NCBI RefSeq assembly: GCF_037042905.1
Contig: NC_087257.1
Location: forward strand, 13,490,001-13,554,000
Source of the DNA: Lytechinus pictus
Lineage: Eukaryota; Echinodermata; Echinoidea; Temnopleuroida; Toxopneustidae
Length of the DNA: 64,000 nucleotides
Direction of reading: 5' to 3'
The notes below the pieces were generated by a model, which was not told where the DNA came from, did not search any database, and saw only the letters and a program-made list of their open reading frames with translations. Below, one piece after another: positions 33,901-45,060 of the stretch (position 1 is the first letter of the stretch; the number at the start of each line of letters is the position of its first letter). Position numbers and translations under genes: made by a program.

Positions 33901-35321
33901 CGTAACTCTTTGTAAGACGGGGCCCTGGTGTCTAAAGCCCCGTTTACACCTTCACGGATCCAACATAGATCATCCTGGATTGTCATATCTGGGGTCATCC
34001 GTGGACAGTCCGGGATAACCGTGTACACACCGGCTACTCATCTGGCGCCATCTTTGATGTAGCGGCATATCCGGGAGAAAAATTGAAGATGTTCCAGTTT
34101 TTATCCCGGAGTACGCGGACGGATAATCATCCGTGTAGACCGTGTTCATCCTTGTAGCCACCTTGTACATCCGTGTAGCTACCGAATGTATCCGGGAGGC
34201 TCCTTCAAGAACCGGGAGGTCCTAATACCGGCTATATCCGGGTAGATTTTGTTCCATTGTTTGTGTACATGAACAATAATTCGTGTTCTTGGCCATGTCT
34301 ATGTATGCTTCAGATGTTGCAAAAATGAAAGAAACTTCAATCTTGGCCAATGCTCGAGAAATATCCCAGTAGAGACCGTAAGCCACCGTGAAGGTCTGTG
34401 TAATTAAGGACCCAGTAACGTCCGTGTATTCCATGTGGACTACTCGTAGCTTATCAAGCTGATCCCTTACGCTACCGCGTCTATTTAGCTTCCTTGTAGA
34501 AACCGCACATTTCCTACTTTTCCGTGTACATACCCAGCTAAATCCGGCAATAATATTGTAGAAAAATATCAATTTGGCACCCAGTATCACCATGGACTGA
34601 GATCCGTGATGAGCCATGTTGCATCCTTGAAGGTCACAGTAAAAGGGGCTTAACTGTGGCTTTTCTTTTGCCATAACGACGATTACTTTGAAGCTTTAAA
34701 CGAATAATTATGCCCTTTTACTTGACAGAACATTGTTTCACCATCACCCTTTAACACCTATTGTATATTGATGAAGGGCGACCGGGAACGATATTTTTAA
34801 TAGGGGGCGCTGGATTTAATTTGACAGCCCCCCCCCCCCCCCCGAAAAAAAGAAGATTCAGTACACAGATAAAAATTAAAAAGAAGGAGAAGGGAATTTA
34901 AGTCCAGAAAATAATTTACAAGCAAAAAAAAAAAAAAAAAAAAAAAAGAGGTTTTCACTATACAAATTGAAGGTGATTTTGGTTTAATTTATGACATTTT
35001 CGGCTACTTGGCTACTCAGACCAACAGGCGCTAAAATATGGGAGTTGCTGCCACACTGTTTGGCGTTCAACAATTCAAAGGATAGAGCCTTGTCGATATG
35101 GCGCTGCTCAGTGGCTCCCGGACCCACGATCAATTTTGGGCAAAAGTAATATTCGGAGTATTTCTACATAAGATTTCATTTCGATCAATAAAACGTGGAT
35201 TTTCATTTCTTTGTTAACATCTTCCCTCTTTTTCAACTTCAAAACTTACATTTGCAATATACTTACCAGAACATACGCAGAAAATAGTGATAAATGCTTT
35301 AATCAACCTCATAAACGTCAT
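30911..35321 (-). CDS. Modular secreted protein with Cys-rich and EGF exons (3' end missing)
   Basis: Three minus-strand exons fit. The first, 35321-35267, reads MTFMRLIKAFITIFCVCS, a signal peptide ending in phase 1 at a GTAAGT donor. The second, 33004-32831, has 58 codons, phase 1-1, and five cysteines (GGC, HSC, VIC, MTC, LRC) in a module I do not recognise. The third, 31009-30911, is 99 bp, phase 1-1: an EGF domain with six cysteines in the spacing C-x4-C-x5-C-x8-C-x-C-x8-C. Symmetric 1-1 exons are the hallmark of shuffled extracellular modules. The donor at 30910-30906 is good, so more exons are expected, but none was identified before the FReD gene. If the donor is ignored, translation stops about 11 codons later, inside a transposon end. 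Expected to be extracellular; function unknown. Confidence 0.7.
31268..32152. mobile_element. Element with CCGGACAC inverted ends
   Basis: TATCCTATTGCCGGACAC at the left mirrors GTGTCCGGTAATACAATA at the right. Subterminal GCGCGACAAATTACATCATG and CGCGCGCCGGAC lie inside. It occupies the intron between the Cys-rich and EGF exons. Target duplication was not resolved. Confidence 0.5.
32302..32704. mobile_element. 403-bp foldback MITE
   Basis: GCCCGAATTCACAAAGG at the left mirrors CCTTTGTGAATTCGGGC at the right. Pairing continues through ACCCACGGTTGA, TTTATGCAGATTTCCT, TGTCACAGTGCGCCAAA and their complements. GGACTCATGAATAAAA is repeated near the centre. Confidence 0.8.
33260..34653. mobile_element. 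1.39-kb TTAA-flanked element rich in CCGTGTAG-like units
   Basis: TTAA lies at 33260-33263 and 34650-34653. The ends TTAAGCCCC and GGGGCTTAA are followed by mirrored GATCTTCAAGGATCC and GCATCCTTGAAGGTCAC. A second internal end-like AAGCCCCGTTTACACCTTCA at about 33937 suggests a nested or compound unit. Short units like CATCCGTGTAGCTACC recur. The 150-codon minus open frame inside lacks protein features. It lies in intron 1 of the EGF-containing gene. Confidence 0.65.
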
Positions 35322-35477
35322 TTTGCTGAAGTTATATCGAGTTAGGCTTTACGTGTATTAATCCTTATTCGATAATAAGCGATTTTACTACTCTGGTGCT
35401 TCTTTTATATTGATGATTTTATTGCTTTTGTGTGACAATGAACACGGCTGTAAAGCGTCAAGAAGAAAATAATAAAG

Positions 35478-36990
35478 CAGGCGCGGATCCAAGGGGGGGG
35501 GGGGATGGGCGAGCCTGCCCCGCCCCCTATTTTTTGGCAACCAAAAAAAAATGCCCTTTTAACTTGAGAGAAAAGCTGAAAAAAGAAAGGAAAGTACGGA
35601 GGAGGTATTATACCCATGTTTAATTTACGGCCTTGTAACGGCCGACCCGATCCCCACAGGCCTACTCGCAGTGGCACCGCATTTTGTTGGTTCACGTGGA
35701 AGCAAACCACGCTACCGCAACTGCGCGCGCATTAAGACATTCTACTGCACATGGGTCTCCTGCACTCCATCAACGGCCGATTGGCTCTGCATAGGATTAC
35801 CAATCATAATGCGCACAAGTAGGCCGTAAAACAATATTTAAAAATGCTTAAAACGACCGGTTTTCAGGCCTTAATATCAACAGGTTTCAAGCTCTCATTA
35901 ATAATAGATTGATAAATAAGGTAACAGTTTCATGAATTCCTAATAATAATGAAATTGTCCCTTTTTCAGAATTGAAAGTTTCATCTCCCGCTTTAAGGAT
36001 GAGGAATAGGAAATAGTCATTTTCATATGATGACAAAATGTCCTTGCAATTTTCTAAATGATAATTTTTATAAAAAATCGTCTCGCGCTTCGCGCTCGCA
36101 TCATTTGTGAAGTACGATCCATATCCACTTCACAATTTTCCAGATCGCCATCACTTTTTTTTTTTCAGCTCGCGCATTATTGATTTTCATAATAAATGTA
36201 TTTAGGATTCCCAGATTCTAGGTCTAAATCTCAAAAACACGCGCACACAATAGTTTGTTCTTTATTCAAAACGTGCTTGAATTATCCAGTTTTGTATCAG
36301 AATATCAAAATAAATTCTTCTCGCGCTCCGCGCTTGCATTATTAATGTAGGAAGATATCAAATTAGTCATCCTTTTCGTGATTTACGAAACATGAATAGT
36401 GTGTCCCATTTTTACGTCTAAATCTCATTTTTTTCGCTCGCGCTTCGTGCTCGCATGAAATGTTTAGTTTAGTTATATACCTATCCTATGCTTATAAAAA
36501 AGTGCTTAGAATGTCAAATTTTTAGGCCAAAATGTAAACAAAATCAGCTCGCACTTCGCGCTGGCATTATTTGATTGTTGAATTATGTACCGTTTCCATG
36601 GGTAACTGCAACAGTCCTTAGGGTCTGTTTTCCATCAGGCCAGAACGTATATTAAAAAATTTCTGCTCGCAATTCGCACTCTAGTGATTATTACATACTT
36701 ATCTTGTTCACGATCACAATCATTGATCAGAATGTTCAATTTTCAGGAAAAAAATACATGAAATGTCCTAAAGAAAGAGTAGCTCGCGCTTCGCGTTCGT
36801 ACTTTTCAATTAGGGCTTATATATGAGACTATTATTTATGTTGTTTTATAAGAATAAACTAACAAGTGAATGTCAGGACTACCCCTTCAAAGAAACAAAC
36901 AAAAATCAACTTTGAGCGGCCGATCGGGGAAAATATGGGTAAAAAAAAAATTCGCACCCCCCCTATTGGCGAAAGCTGGATTCGCCCCTG
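35478..36990. mobile_element. 1.5-kb element with CAGGCGCGGATCC ends and 5-bp duplication
   Basis: It starts CAGGCGCGGATCCAAGG and ends GCTGGATTCGCCCCTG, flanked by TAAAG at 35473-35477 and 36991-36995. The interior has about seven CTCGCGCTTCGCGCTCGCAT-like motifs (36082-36800). A sister copy at 54301-55243 shares both ends and the TTTTTTGGCAACC and CTATTGGCGAAAGCTGGAT segments. Relative to that copy, about 35650-35835 looks like an extra inserted piece. Confidence 0.75.
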
Positions 36991-37487
36991 TAAAGGGGGA
37001 AGGGATGGCGGTGAGGGGTGGTGTGTTACACTGCTTCCCCTTGCTTGTGTAGGCTGCCTGAAGCTGCGGCTACGATCTCCTCAAACGGATCTGCAATTAA
37101 AGTTGAAACAGTACACCATTGCAATTTTACTGCTATCTTTTTTTACTTCAAAGATGAAATATATTGCCCTGTATAACCCGAATGTATTTCAAAGAAAGGA
37201 AATACCTTATGATTAATGTCTTTAAAGCGTGTTTATTGTATAATTATCTTCATACGGCCTTCCTTTTCCATTGTGTTTTTTTTTTCGAAAGTAATATTAG
37301 AACTATAAAAAGTAAATAATGATTTTAGTGCAGATAATGAGATAGCCTTTATGTAAAAGAAAATATTTGACTTATCAGTTTATATAACTATTTCCTTTAT
37401 ATTCTGTGCTGCCAATTATGCTTGTTTTAGTATATTCTGTCTAGTTCATTTTTTTTATTTAGTTTATTTGATTTATTTTATTTAGTT

Positions 37488-37895
37488 TGATAATAACGAA
37501 GTTATTGCATTTCAAAATTTAACAATATTCTGTGTAAATATTTATGCATGCCGTCATGAATATTCATTAGGTGGGCTGATATCATCCCCTTCCATGTTCT
37601 TATGTTAGAACATGAAATCATAATCATTTCCATATTTTCATGCATGAATGAATGATTTTTCTTTTTAAACAATGATCATCTATGTCAGTTGTGGGTCATT
37701 TTTTTTTCATTCTAGGTTGATATATTTTGAATAAAATATTTAAAGTACAAAAGAATAAGCAGGGCTTGCTCGTTGAAAATGTCGTAACTTTGTTATTCCT
37801 TGTTCGCTTTGGGGGAAATTTTCAATGTTTTGTTTGCCTTATTTACTTATTTGTATAGACATATATTATATTCATCCTATAGAGTACCCCTTTAA
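37488..37895. mobile_element. Degraded TTAA foldback MITE
   Basis: Carries the family's CATGAATATTCATTAGGTGG and GCTGATATCATC segments and ends ACCCCTTTAA with TTAA at 37892-37895. The left end is worn. Confidence 0.55.
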
Positions 37896-38684
37896 TACTC
37901 CTTGGTTTACCCCAAAATAATTGAGGCAGCTTGCACATGCTCTCATACAGAAAGAAGTGCTGATATTGAAAATATATTACATATATTATCATGATTATTT
38001 GCACCTTTTCAAATGCCAATTGTAGAAAACAACGCAGTAAACATCGTCATTTGCTAGTAATTAATAAATGAAAACGTCTCGGCTTTCTTGTAATCATCAT
38101 GTCTGAAAGAAATAAAAATAAACATGATAAAGTGGCAAAAGTACAGTGCTTTTTACAAATAAAAAATTTTAAAAGTGATGTCAGCCTAAACATAAAACAC
38201 TGGTATTAATTAAATATGAATTATTTGGAATGTAATAAATGGGAACACAATAAGAAGAATTTTTTATTACGTATCCGTGTTCATGCACGGTCACGTGCTC
38301 TGGAATGATAAAAACGATGAAATAAGAAATGGCATAAAGCAATGAGTATTGCACGTCACGTGCCAGTTGAATTCATTTGTTTTATTAAGGTTATATCACC
38401 TCTCTGGTTTATCTTTATTTCTCTTAATTTTAATGTTTTCGGCGTAAATGGCGCCATATCGCACCGGCCCTGCCCACACTCACACACACACACACATGAA
38501 ACAAAAAAGTAAGACACTTCCTCTAAGCAGTGGAGGTCATTCGTGTCCATGAGGTTTCAAAAAAGCACCGTAAATAATAATTTGCAATGATTTGAAGACG
38601 CGCCGTATAATATAAGTAATTTTACAATTTTATTTTAGTCGCGCTATGCATTTCACTTGCAAAGGGTATATAGGGGATGTACCC
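37896..38684. other. Intergenic stretch left of the palindrome, nothing recognised
   Basis: AT-rich sequence with one CACACA run near 38475. No gene or transposon ends were seen. Confidence 0.45.
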
Positions 38685-39002
38685 AAGCCCCCGAAGCTAC
38701 CGCCATTTTGTTTAATCCATTAGAAGCTAAAATAAGCCCTCATTAATATTAATTTCGTACGATGCTCCCTCGTCAACTGTGGTTTTGTACGTGTATTAGA
38801 CAATACGCACATCAGCGCAATGACAAAGGTCAACTTGGCAAATTCATTAATGTATTCATTTTGTTACGCGCTCGTGACGCGAAGGATTCAGCGAATCAAG
38901 CAAGCGCAAATCTGAGACGATACGTTGCACTCTATAAAGTATCGATATCACAAGCGATATCACTTAAAAACAAAGCATTGTTTGTATTGCGTCTTATAGG
39001 CC
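38685..39002 (+). other. Outer palindrome module, left copy (82-codon open frame)
   Basis: Over these 318 bp the left arm and its mirror (49784-49467) differ at about one position. An open frame starts at ATG 38762 and runs 82 codons (MLPRQLWFCTCIRQYAHQRN...), with no recognised domain. The only difference inside it (38929, A versus G) is synonymous. Upstream sits CCGCCATTTTG then AAGCCCTCATTAATATT. Just beyond 39002 the copies differ at four positions within about 15 bp. It could be a conserved gene or promoter, or a gene-conversion tract. Confidence 0.4.
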
Positions 39003-39088
39003 TATGCTAATTTTAAAAGGGAAGATGAAAAGAGTAGATCAAGTCGTGATTAGGTAAAGAGGTCTCCAGTGCTTTTGCCATCCCCAAA

Positions 39089-39751
39089 TTGTCACATGTT
39101 AAGATGTACAGCAATCTTTTAACAAATGTAAAGAATCAATATTAATTAATCAATATTAGGGGGGCCTACATTACACAAGCTCTGCTTTTCAGTTGGCACT
39201 CCCTCTCTTTCAATTATTTATATTTCGATTTGATAATTGTCTATTGTAATTTTATAATGTTGTCAATTTTTGTATGTACTTCAAATGTGATTATATGTTA
39301 CTTTGTCAATTGTATCATAATTGTAAAAATGAAATTGAAAGTGGAAAATAAAATAATTGAATTGAATCTAGACTCTAAATAGCCGGCAGAGGCCGCCGAA
39401 CGGATCAAAGGGGGCTGTTGCACTGACCCAAAAGTCTTGTTTTCTTTTTTTTCTAGGGGGGGGGGGGGCGGGTGGGGGCAGAACAAGGTTATTACAATTT
39501 TCACTGGTTGTGGTTACTGAAAAAAATAACTGTCACCACTAATAGAGTACATTTCTTGTTACAAATTTCGAGAAGCAAAAAAAAAATCTTTTGTTCAAGG
39601 TATAATACGTAAGGGGCCGGCCCCCTCATGGATCCCCGTGCCTGTTTTCTTCATATGGCGTCCGTTTCATAATGAATTACAGCTATTTAAACATCGCTGT
39701 TATTGTGATTACCGTGGTAACCTAGATTATGATTGGTTATAGCAGTTACCA
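39089..39751. other. Segment present only in the left palindrome arm
   Basis: The right arm jumps from the equivalent of 39088 to that of about 39752. The segment holds a LINE-like tail at 39225-39366 (ending AAATAAAATAATTGAATTGA), a G tract near 39460 and the left half of a foldback MITE. The right arm retains only the MITE's other end, so a deletion in the right arm is more likely than an insertion in the left. Confidence 0.6.
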
Positions 39752-39826
39752 TCGTAGTTACCTACGATGGTAACGGCTATAACCAATCATAATTACCATA
39801 CTTGTAACTCATGATGAAACGGGCCC
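39660..39826. mobile_element. Foldback MITE with GTTTCAT...ATGAAACGGGCCC ends
   Basis: CCGTTTCATAATGAATTACA at the left mirrors TTGTAACTCATGATGAAACG at the right. GATTGGTTATAGC and GCTATAACCAATC, and GTAGTTACC and GGTAAC, pair inside. The right palindrome arm keeps only the GTTTCATCATGAGTTACAAG end (about 49347-49366). Confidence 0.7.
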
Positions 39827-41238
39827 CAGTTTATCATTTTTAATACGTTTCCTTTCCCCTTTATTCTCCAGCATTTCTTGCTCTGTTTTTCCATTTAATA
39901 ATTTTCCCACTCACGTTATTTTGGTGCCGCCTTTCTCCTACATATATTTCCTTCTTCTTTTCCCACTTGTTATCTGTCTCCTGGTTTCCATAAATCTCGT
40001 CTTATTTCTCTTCCACCCCTTTGTTCCTACTTCCCACCATTCGTGCTCTCTTACCCCCCCCCCCTCTAAATTATCTCTTCATATGTGCCCCTCCATTTCT
40101 TTCTCATCTCTTTTCAACCCCCTTCTCATCACTCTTTCTCTTTCTCTCTCGATCTCCATCTCATTTTGAATTTTGCCAATTCCAAATCCCTTTCATTTTA
40201 GCTCTGTACAAATACTATATGAATACAAATGAAAGACATGAAGAAATGTTTTGGTTAGTTGTGAATTTTATTAATAGCCAGAAAAAAATATCACATTATC
40301 AGAGGATTTAGCCTTACTTTTTTTCTTAAGCGTATGTTAATACTTTGAATCGAACGAAAATGTTTTTTGTATGCAGGGGCAGCGATCCTGGGGGGCACAG
40401 TTCCCCCTACTTTTTGAAGCACTGAAAAGTGCCTTTAATTTTATGTAAGAAAAATGCCCCCTCACGAACGTGTACTGTGTCCCTTTCACCTGACGAGAAC
40501 CTGTTTTGGTGTTACCAAGTGCTCTTCCTTGTATGCAAATTTTTACCAAAAAATGCCCCCCCCCCCGAACGTGTTCTGTGCCCTTTCATCTGAGGGCCCG
40601 TTTTATGTGTTAAAAAGTGCCCCTCACCTTCTTGTAAGTGCCCTTTCTCGAATAACTGCCCCCTTTTACCCAAGAAAAGTGCTCCTAAAGAACTTGTTCT
40701 GTGCCCCTTTCACCTGAGAAGGACCCGTTTTATGGTCACCATGACGAGTGCCCTTTGAAACAAGAAAACAATAAGGAAATTCTTTGTGCATTTAATAATT
40801 CATGTGATTGGGGGTAGATAAGCAGTTCCGTACACTACAGATGGAGGGGGGGGGGCTTGAAGGACTCTTCCCCCCCAAAAAAAAAAAAAAAGGGTGAAAT
40901 ATATCATTCTGAATATTCTGTCGAAATCTATCACAAAAGTGGATTTTCTTTTTAAAAATGTCAAAATTTTGCTCTCGCAACTTCTTAAAAATTTCACATA
41001 ATACAGCATTTTCCCTGTGCCCCCCCCCCCCCACTTTCAACTTCACTTCGCCGCTCCTATTTGTATGTTTATAGCTTCTCCTTTTGCAACCAGTTTTAAT
41101 GAAAATCAACAGGAAATTTCAATACTTTGAATTTGGGGTTGTATTTAAAATAAAAAAAAAGGGACTTGAAAAAAAAAAAACTTTTCCATCTTTATCAAGT
41201 GCTTCCTAAGCTAAGTCACTCGTCAATTTGTTGGATTT

Positions 41239-44193
41239 CTTGAATGAAAACATCTGTTACACCAGTCCTGCAGATTGAAAAAATAGAGAAAGAAAATCAA
41301 TGAATTTAAATAAAAATTGTCATGATTTGTAAAACATAAATGTTTTAAGAAAAGTAAGACTATACATACCGGTATATAAATTTCTTCATCACATAACATA
41401 GGAAATCTTACTTCTACTAATTATAAACTTGTACTTCTACAAAGCATATCACTTAAACCTGTTCTATGCAGTTAACATACCACTCTCCATTATAACTACA
41501 TGTACTCTATAAAAAAAACTGTCAGAGATTTCCCATAAATATGAATATATGAATTAACATATATAAATTATATATAATAGTCAGAATTAAAGTTGATGTT
41601 TTGTTGCACAGAATATTTTGATCTGCGAATAAGAACAACACCTAACTATAATCTAAAAACAGAATTGAAATGGTTTTTTCAAAGGCAGGTCTATTTGTTG
41701 CCTAAAAAAATTGTGAAAACCCCCCATTATTAAAAATAATCACTAATTAACTCACTCATATAACTGCTGTAGGTTGTATTTCTCTTTGTGGTCCTATCAC
41801 TGTTCTATTAGGCCTACTTCACCAATTGTTTATCATCATCAATCAACTCCATGGAAATTGTAGAGCTGCATCATCCTATTGGACAAAATGTAAAATAATA
41901 AGATTTTAAAAAAATTGTAAATCTACAAATATGAAATATGAATATCACACTAAAGAATGAATAAAATGAATTTTATGAAATATAAAACATGAAAAATAAA
42001 TATTGCTTTGTTTATAAACAAAAAGGAAATAAAGGCCTTTTAAATAATAGTAGATCAAGGACATGACCTTATTTTATAAATTTGCCCAAGGTTCATAACT
42101 TTTGGCATTGGTTCTATTTTAGACTCGAGAGCCTGGATATATAAGAAGTGTATATTCAGTATAGATCCTACCTAGCTCTTAGCAGTGGCTCAGGTTATTT
42201 TTATTTAATGTAAACATGGTTAACATTCATTTCAATGCATGTAATGTATCTGTAATTTAGTTTAACTTTTATACCTGGATGAGAATCTGCAAAATGATGC
42301 ATGCACTTATGATCATCATGTTTAACCATAGGTACCGGGTAGACCTCTACTGTTTTTCTTGTTCTTCAAACTCAACCTGTTTGTGAAAGAAAAGAGAGAA
42401 CAATAAGTGTCAAGTGATCTCTTTCATGGCCGTATGTACACTGTTTAAAAAAACCTGATTTTACAGAAAAAACAAGATTTTACAGAAAGCAATAACAGAA
42501 TCATTCTGTAAATTCGTAAAACAGGAATTTTTCTACAGAACAGGTCTGTTTAATAAGGGGAAAATGGTGTTTTATTTAAGGAAATTTGTAAGGTTCCATA
42601 CACTAAATACCAATTTCCTGTACTTTTACATGATATAATGTAAGATTATGCAATCTGGTAAAATTACAGGTGTTCTCGAGACTCTGCTGCAGGAACTTCT
42701 TTTATTTTAAGGATAAATTTTCTAACAGTGTAGGGGGAGGGGTTTGGGTGGGAGCTGAAATGTGAAAACCTTCATAAAAAAAAGAATTGCATGAAATCCT
42801 TCAATATTACTTTAGAAAATGCAAAAAAACAGCCCTAGGCAATATTGGTTGCTTCGGGCCCTGGCTTTCTGAATTTCAGGTTTCTCTAAATTTTTTCACA
42901 TGTCTGCCCCCCCCCCCCAAAAAAAAAAAAAAAAAAATCTGCATCTTTTTATTCCGAATCTTAATTCATTTAATTTTAACAACATAATTTCATAATCTCA
43001 TGCACTAGGTCTAGATCTATTTGTAAGAAAGTATAGATCTAGTCCAACCAGAATCAGTGCTGCGTGACAGCATTCATGTATCTAAATAAGGTCTAGTCTA
43101 GATTAGACTATCAATAGACTCTCGATCTATCTAGACCTAGAATGTAAAGCTAACCCTTCGGTGACTTTACCTAGATGTATATCGATTAAGAAATTTTTGA
43201 TGTCTGACTTTTATTCCTGGCTAAACCTTCATTGCCATTATTGACCGAAAGTAGATCTTGGTCCACTGACAGTCATATTCGTACATGTAAATGTAGTCGT
43301 TTAGGCCCAGACCTACATCTAGGCCTAAAATTATAGACCTAGATCCTAAGCCCTGGGGTACGTGGCGAGGGTTGGGAAAGTTAGATGACTAGATTTGAAT
43401 TATGTAGGCCTAGATCTACGTACAAGCATCGATGGATAAACTTTTTTTAGTAAAGTAACATACCAAAACTGATAAAGTAAAATTAAGAAGCAAGACTAGG
43501 CTCTGTTAACCATGTTAGAAATTAGATCTTGATCTATTGATAATAAGAGTAAGACAAACATGCAGAGCAGCATGTTATTTCTAATACCGAGTCTAACTAT
43601 ATAAATAACAATAAGAATTAAAATGGGTGGGGGCTAAAATCCTAAATGCAGAAGAAGCCTGAAGTTATGCAAAATAAATTTGATATCTGAAACTGACGAG
43701 AATCTAGTGAGGATTGACACAATGATGACAGGCATATCTTCTTCCACACTCCGCTTCACAGTTTATTCCTGACTGAGTCTCAATCTACTGAAGATAGATG
43801 CAGATCTCCCTCCAGATCTAACGTTATACAGATTACAGTGTACAAAAAGAAGCTTCATTCTTCTTGTTTTAATCAATCGTGGGCTCCCGGCCCGATTTTC
43901 TCTCGATGCCCAGCCGGCTAGGAGCCCGTACAAAATACATGTGGTTGACACAGCGGCATAACCACTGAAAAGCAACATACAGGCTGCACTGGGCCGGGCG
44001 ACGATGACAATCTAACTTCACTTTCAAAGACCAAATTCTGCTTTTCTTTAACAGAAGAATGATAGCAAGTTGTCTAATTAATTAAAGAAATAACCTAAGA
44101 TCACAAAATACAGTGCGAAATGTGTAAATAGTCCACTGAATTAATGTGGTTATATCAATTTATACGTACTCACCGGAGTGTTCGTAGGTCCAT
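41239..44193 (-). other. Putative spliced transcript in the left palindrome arm
   Basis: Read on the minus strand: ATG at 44193, short segment to donor CG|GTGAGT (44174); exon-like 42376-42275 with acceptor TTTCACAAACAG and donor CCAG|GTATAA; then acceptor TTCAATCTGCAG before 41267. All sites mirror those in the right arm. The middle segment is 102 bp here and 97 bp in the right arm, and its frame meets a stop, so this copy is not an intact coding gene. It may be a non-coding RNA or a relic. Confidence 0.3.
42439..42730. mobile_element. 292-bp TA-flanked MITE unique to the left arm
   Basis: TA lies at 42437-42438 and 42731-42732. The ends CACTGTTTAAAAAAACC and TTCTAACAGTG are short inverted repeats. 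The right arm has the empty site (CCCCTATACATACGG at about 46410). It therefore inserted after the arms duplicated, or was lost from one arm. Confidence 0.75.
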
Positions 44194-45060
44194 TTTTGTG
44201 TGGAAAGAAAAGTTTCAGAATGAATAAATTAGATGACGTAATGAGGTCAAATGAATAATTAATTCTGTAACACGATACCACTAGTATCGATGACAAAGAA
44301 TCGGGGAAATTGCGTATTAATGACGCTCTTAGCCAATGAAAAGGCCGGATTATGAATATCTTCATGCTCATGAATGTCAATGAGGGCTTATTTTTGTCTT
44401 CAAATGATCGCGGTAGGCGGAGCCTAATCTCATTTGTTTTGTGCTGAACGCGCACGCAGCTTTCGGTCTAGTAATATATTATAAGGTCTTTGGATGTACC
44501 ACTAGGGTATCTCGAAATGTAATCTTGATGCCAAAATACCCGTTTAACCCTAAAAACACTGGGCTATTTCGACGCCTAAGAAGACTGGGGGCCGTAGGGA
44601 AGGGGTTGAAACACCCCCCCCCCCCCTATGAGCTAGGCCGTCGATCGCGCGATTGCAACGAAAATCGGCACGCGCGTTTGCCATGGCGTAGTCAGGCCAA
44701 AGACCTTATAATATATTACTAGACCGAAAGCTGCGTGCGCGTTCAGCACAAAACAAATGAGATTAGGCTCCGCCTACCGCGATCATTTGAAGACAAAAAT
44801 AAGCCCTCATTGATATTCATGAGCATGAAGATATTCATAATCCGGCCTTTTCATTGGCTAAGAGCGTCATTAATACGCGATTTCCCCGATTCTTTGTCAT
44901 CGATACTAGTGGTATCGTGTTACAGAATTAATTATTCATTTGACCTCATTACGTCATCTAATTTATTCATTCTGAAACTTTTCTTTCCACACACAAAATG
45001 GACCTACGAACACTCCGGTGAGTACGTATACATTGATATAACCACATGAATTCAGGGGAC
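44140..45060. promoter_or_regulatory. Centre of the palindrome: candidate bidirectional promoter
   Basis: The 203-bp spacer is flanked by almost identical 340-bp mirror segments. Each holds, reading outward, AAGCCCTCATTGATATT, a CATTGGCTAAGAGCG (CCAAT-type) box, TTACGTCATC (CRE-like), then an ATG and a GTGAGT donor. Both halves would fire outward. Promoter activity is inferred, not shown. Confidence 0.35.

Noticed and set aside
34222-34674. 150-codon open frame on the minus strand
   Set aside because: It spans the end of a TTAA element rich in short repeats and shows no domain.
44150-44455. 101-codon frame MRVQHKTNEIRL... present in both palindrome arms
   Set aside because: Its mirror copy diverges by frameshift at the end, and the segment looks like promoter sequence read backwards.
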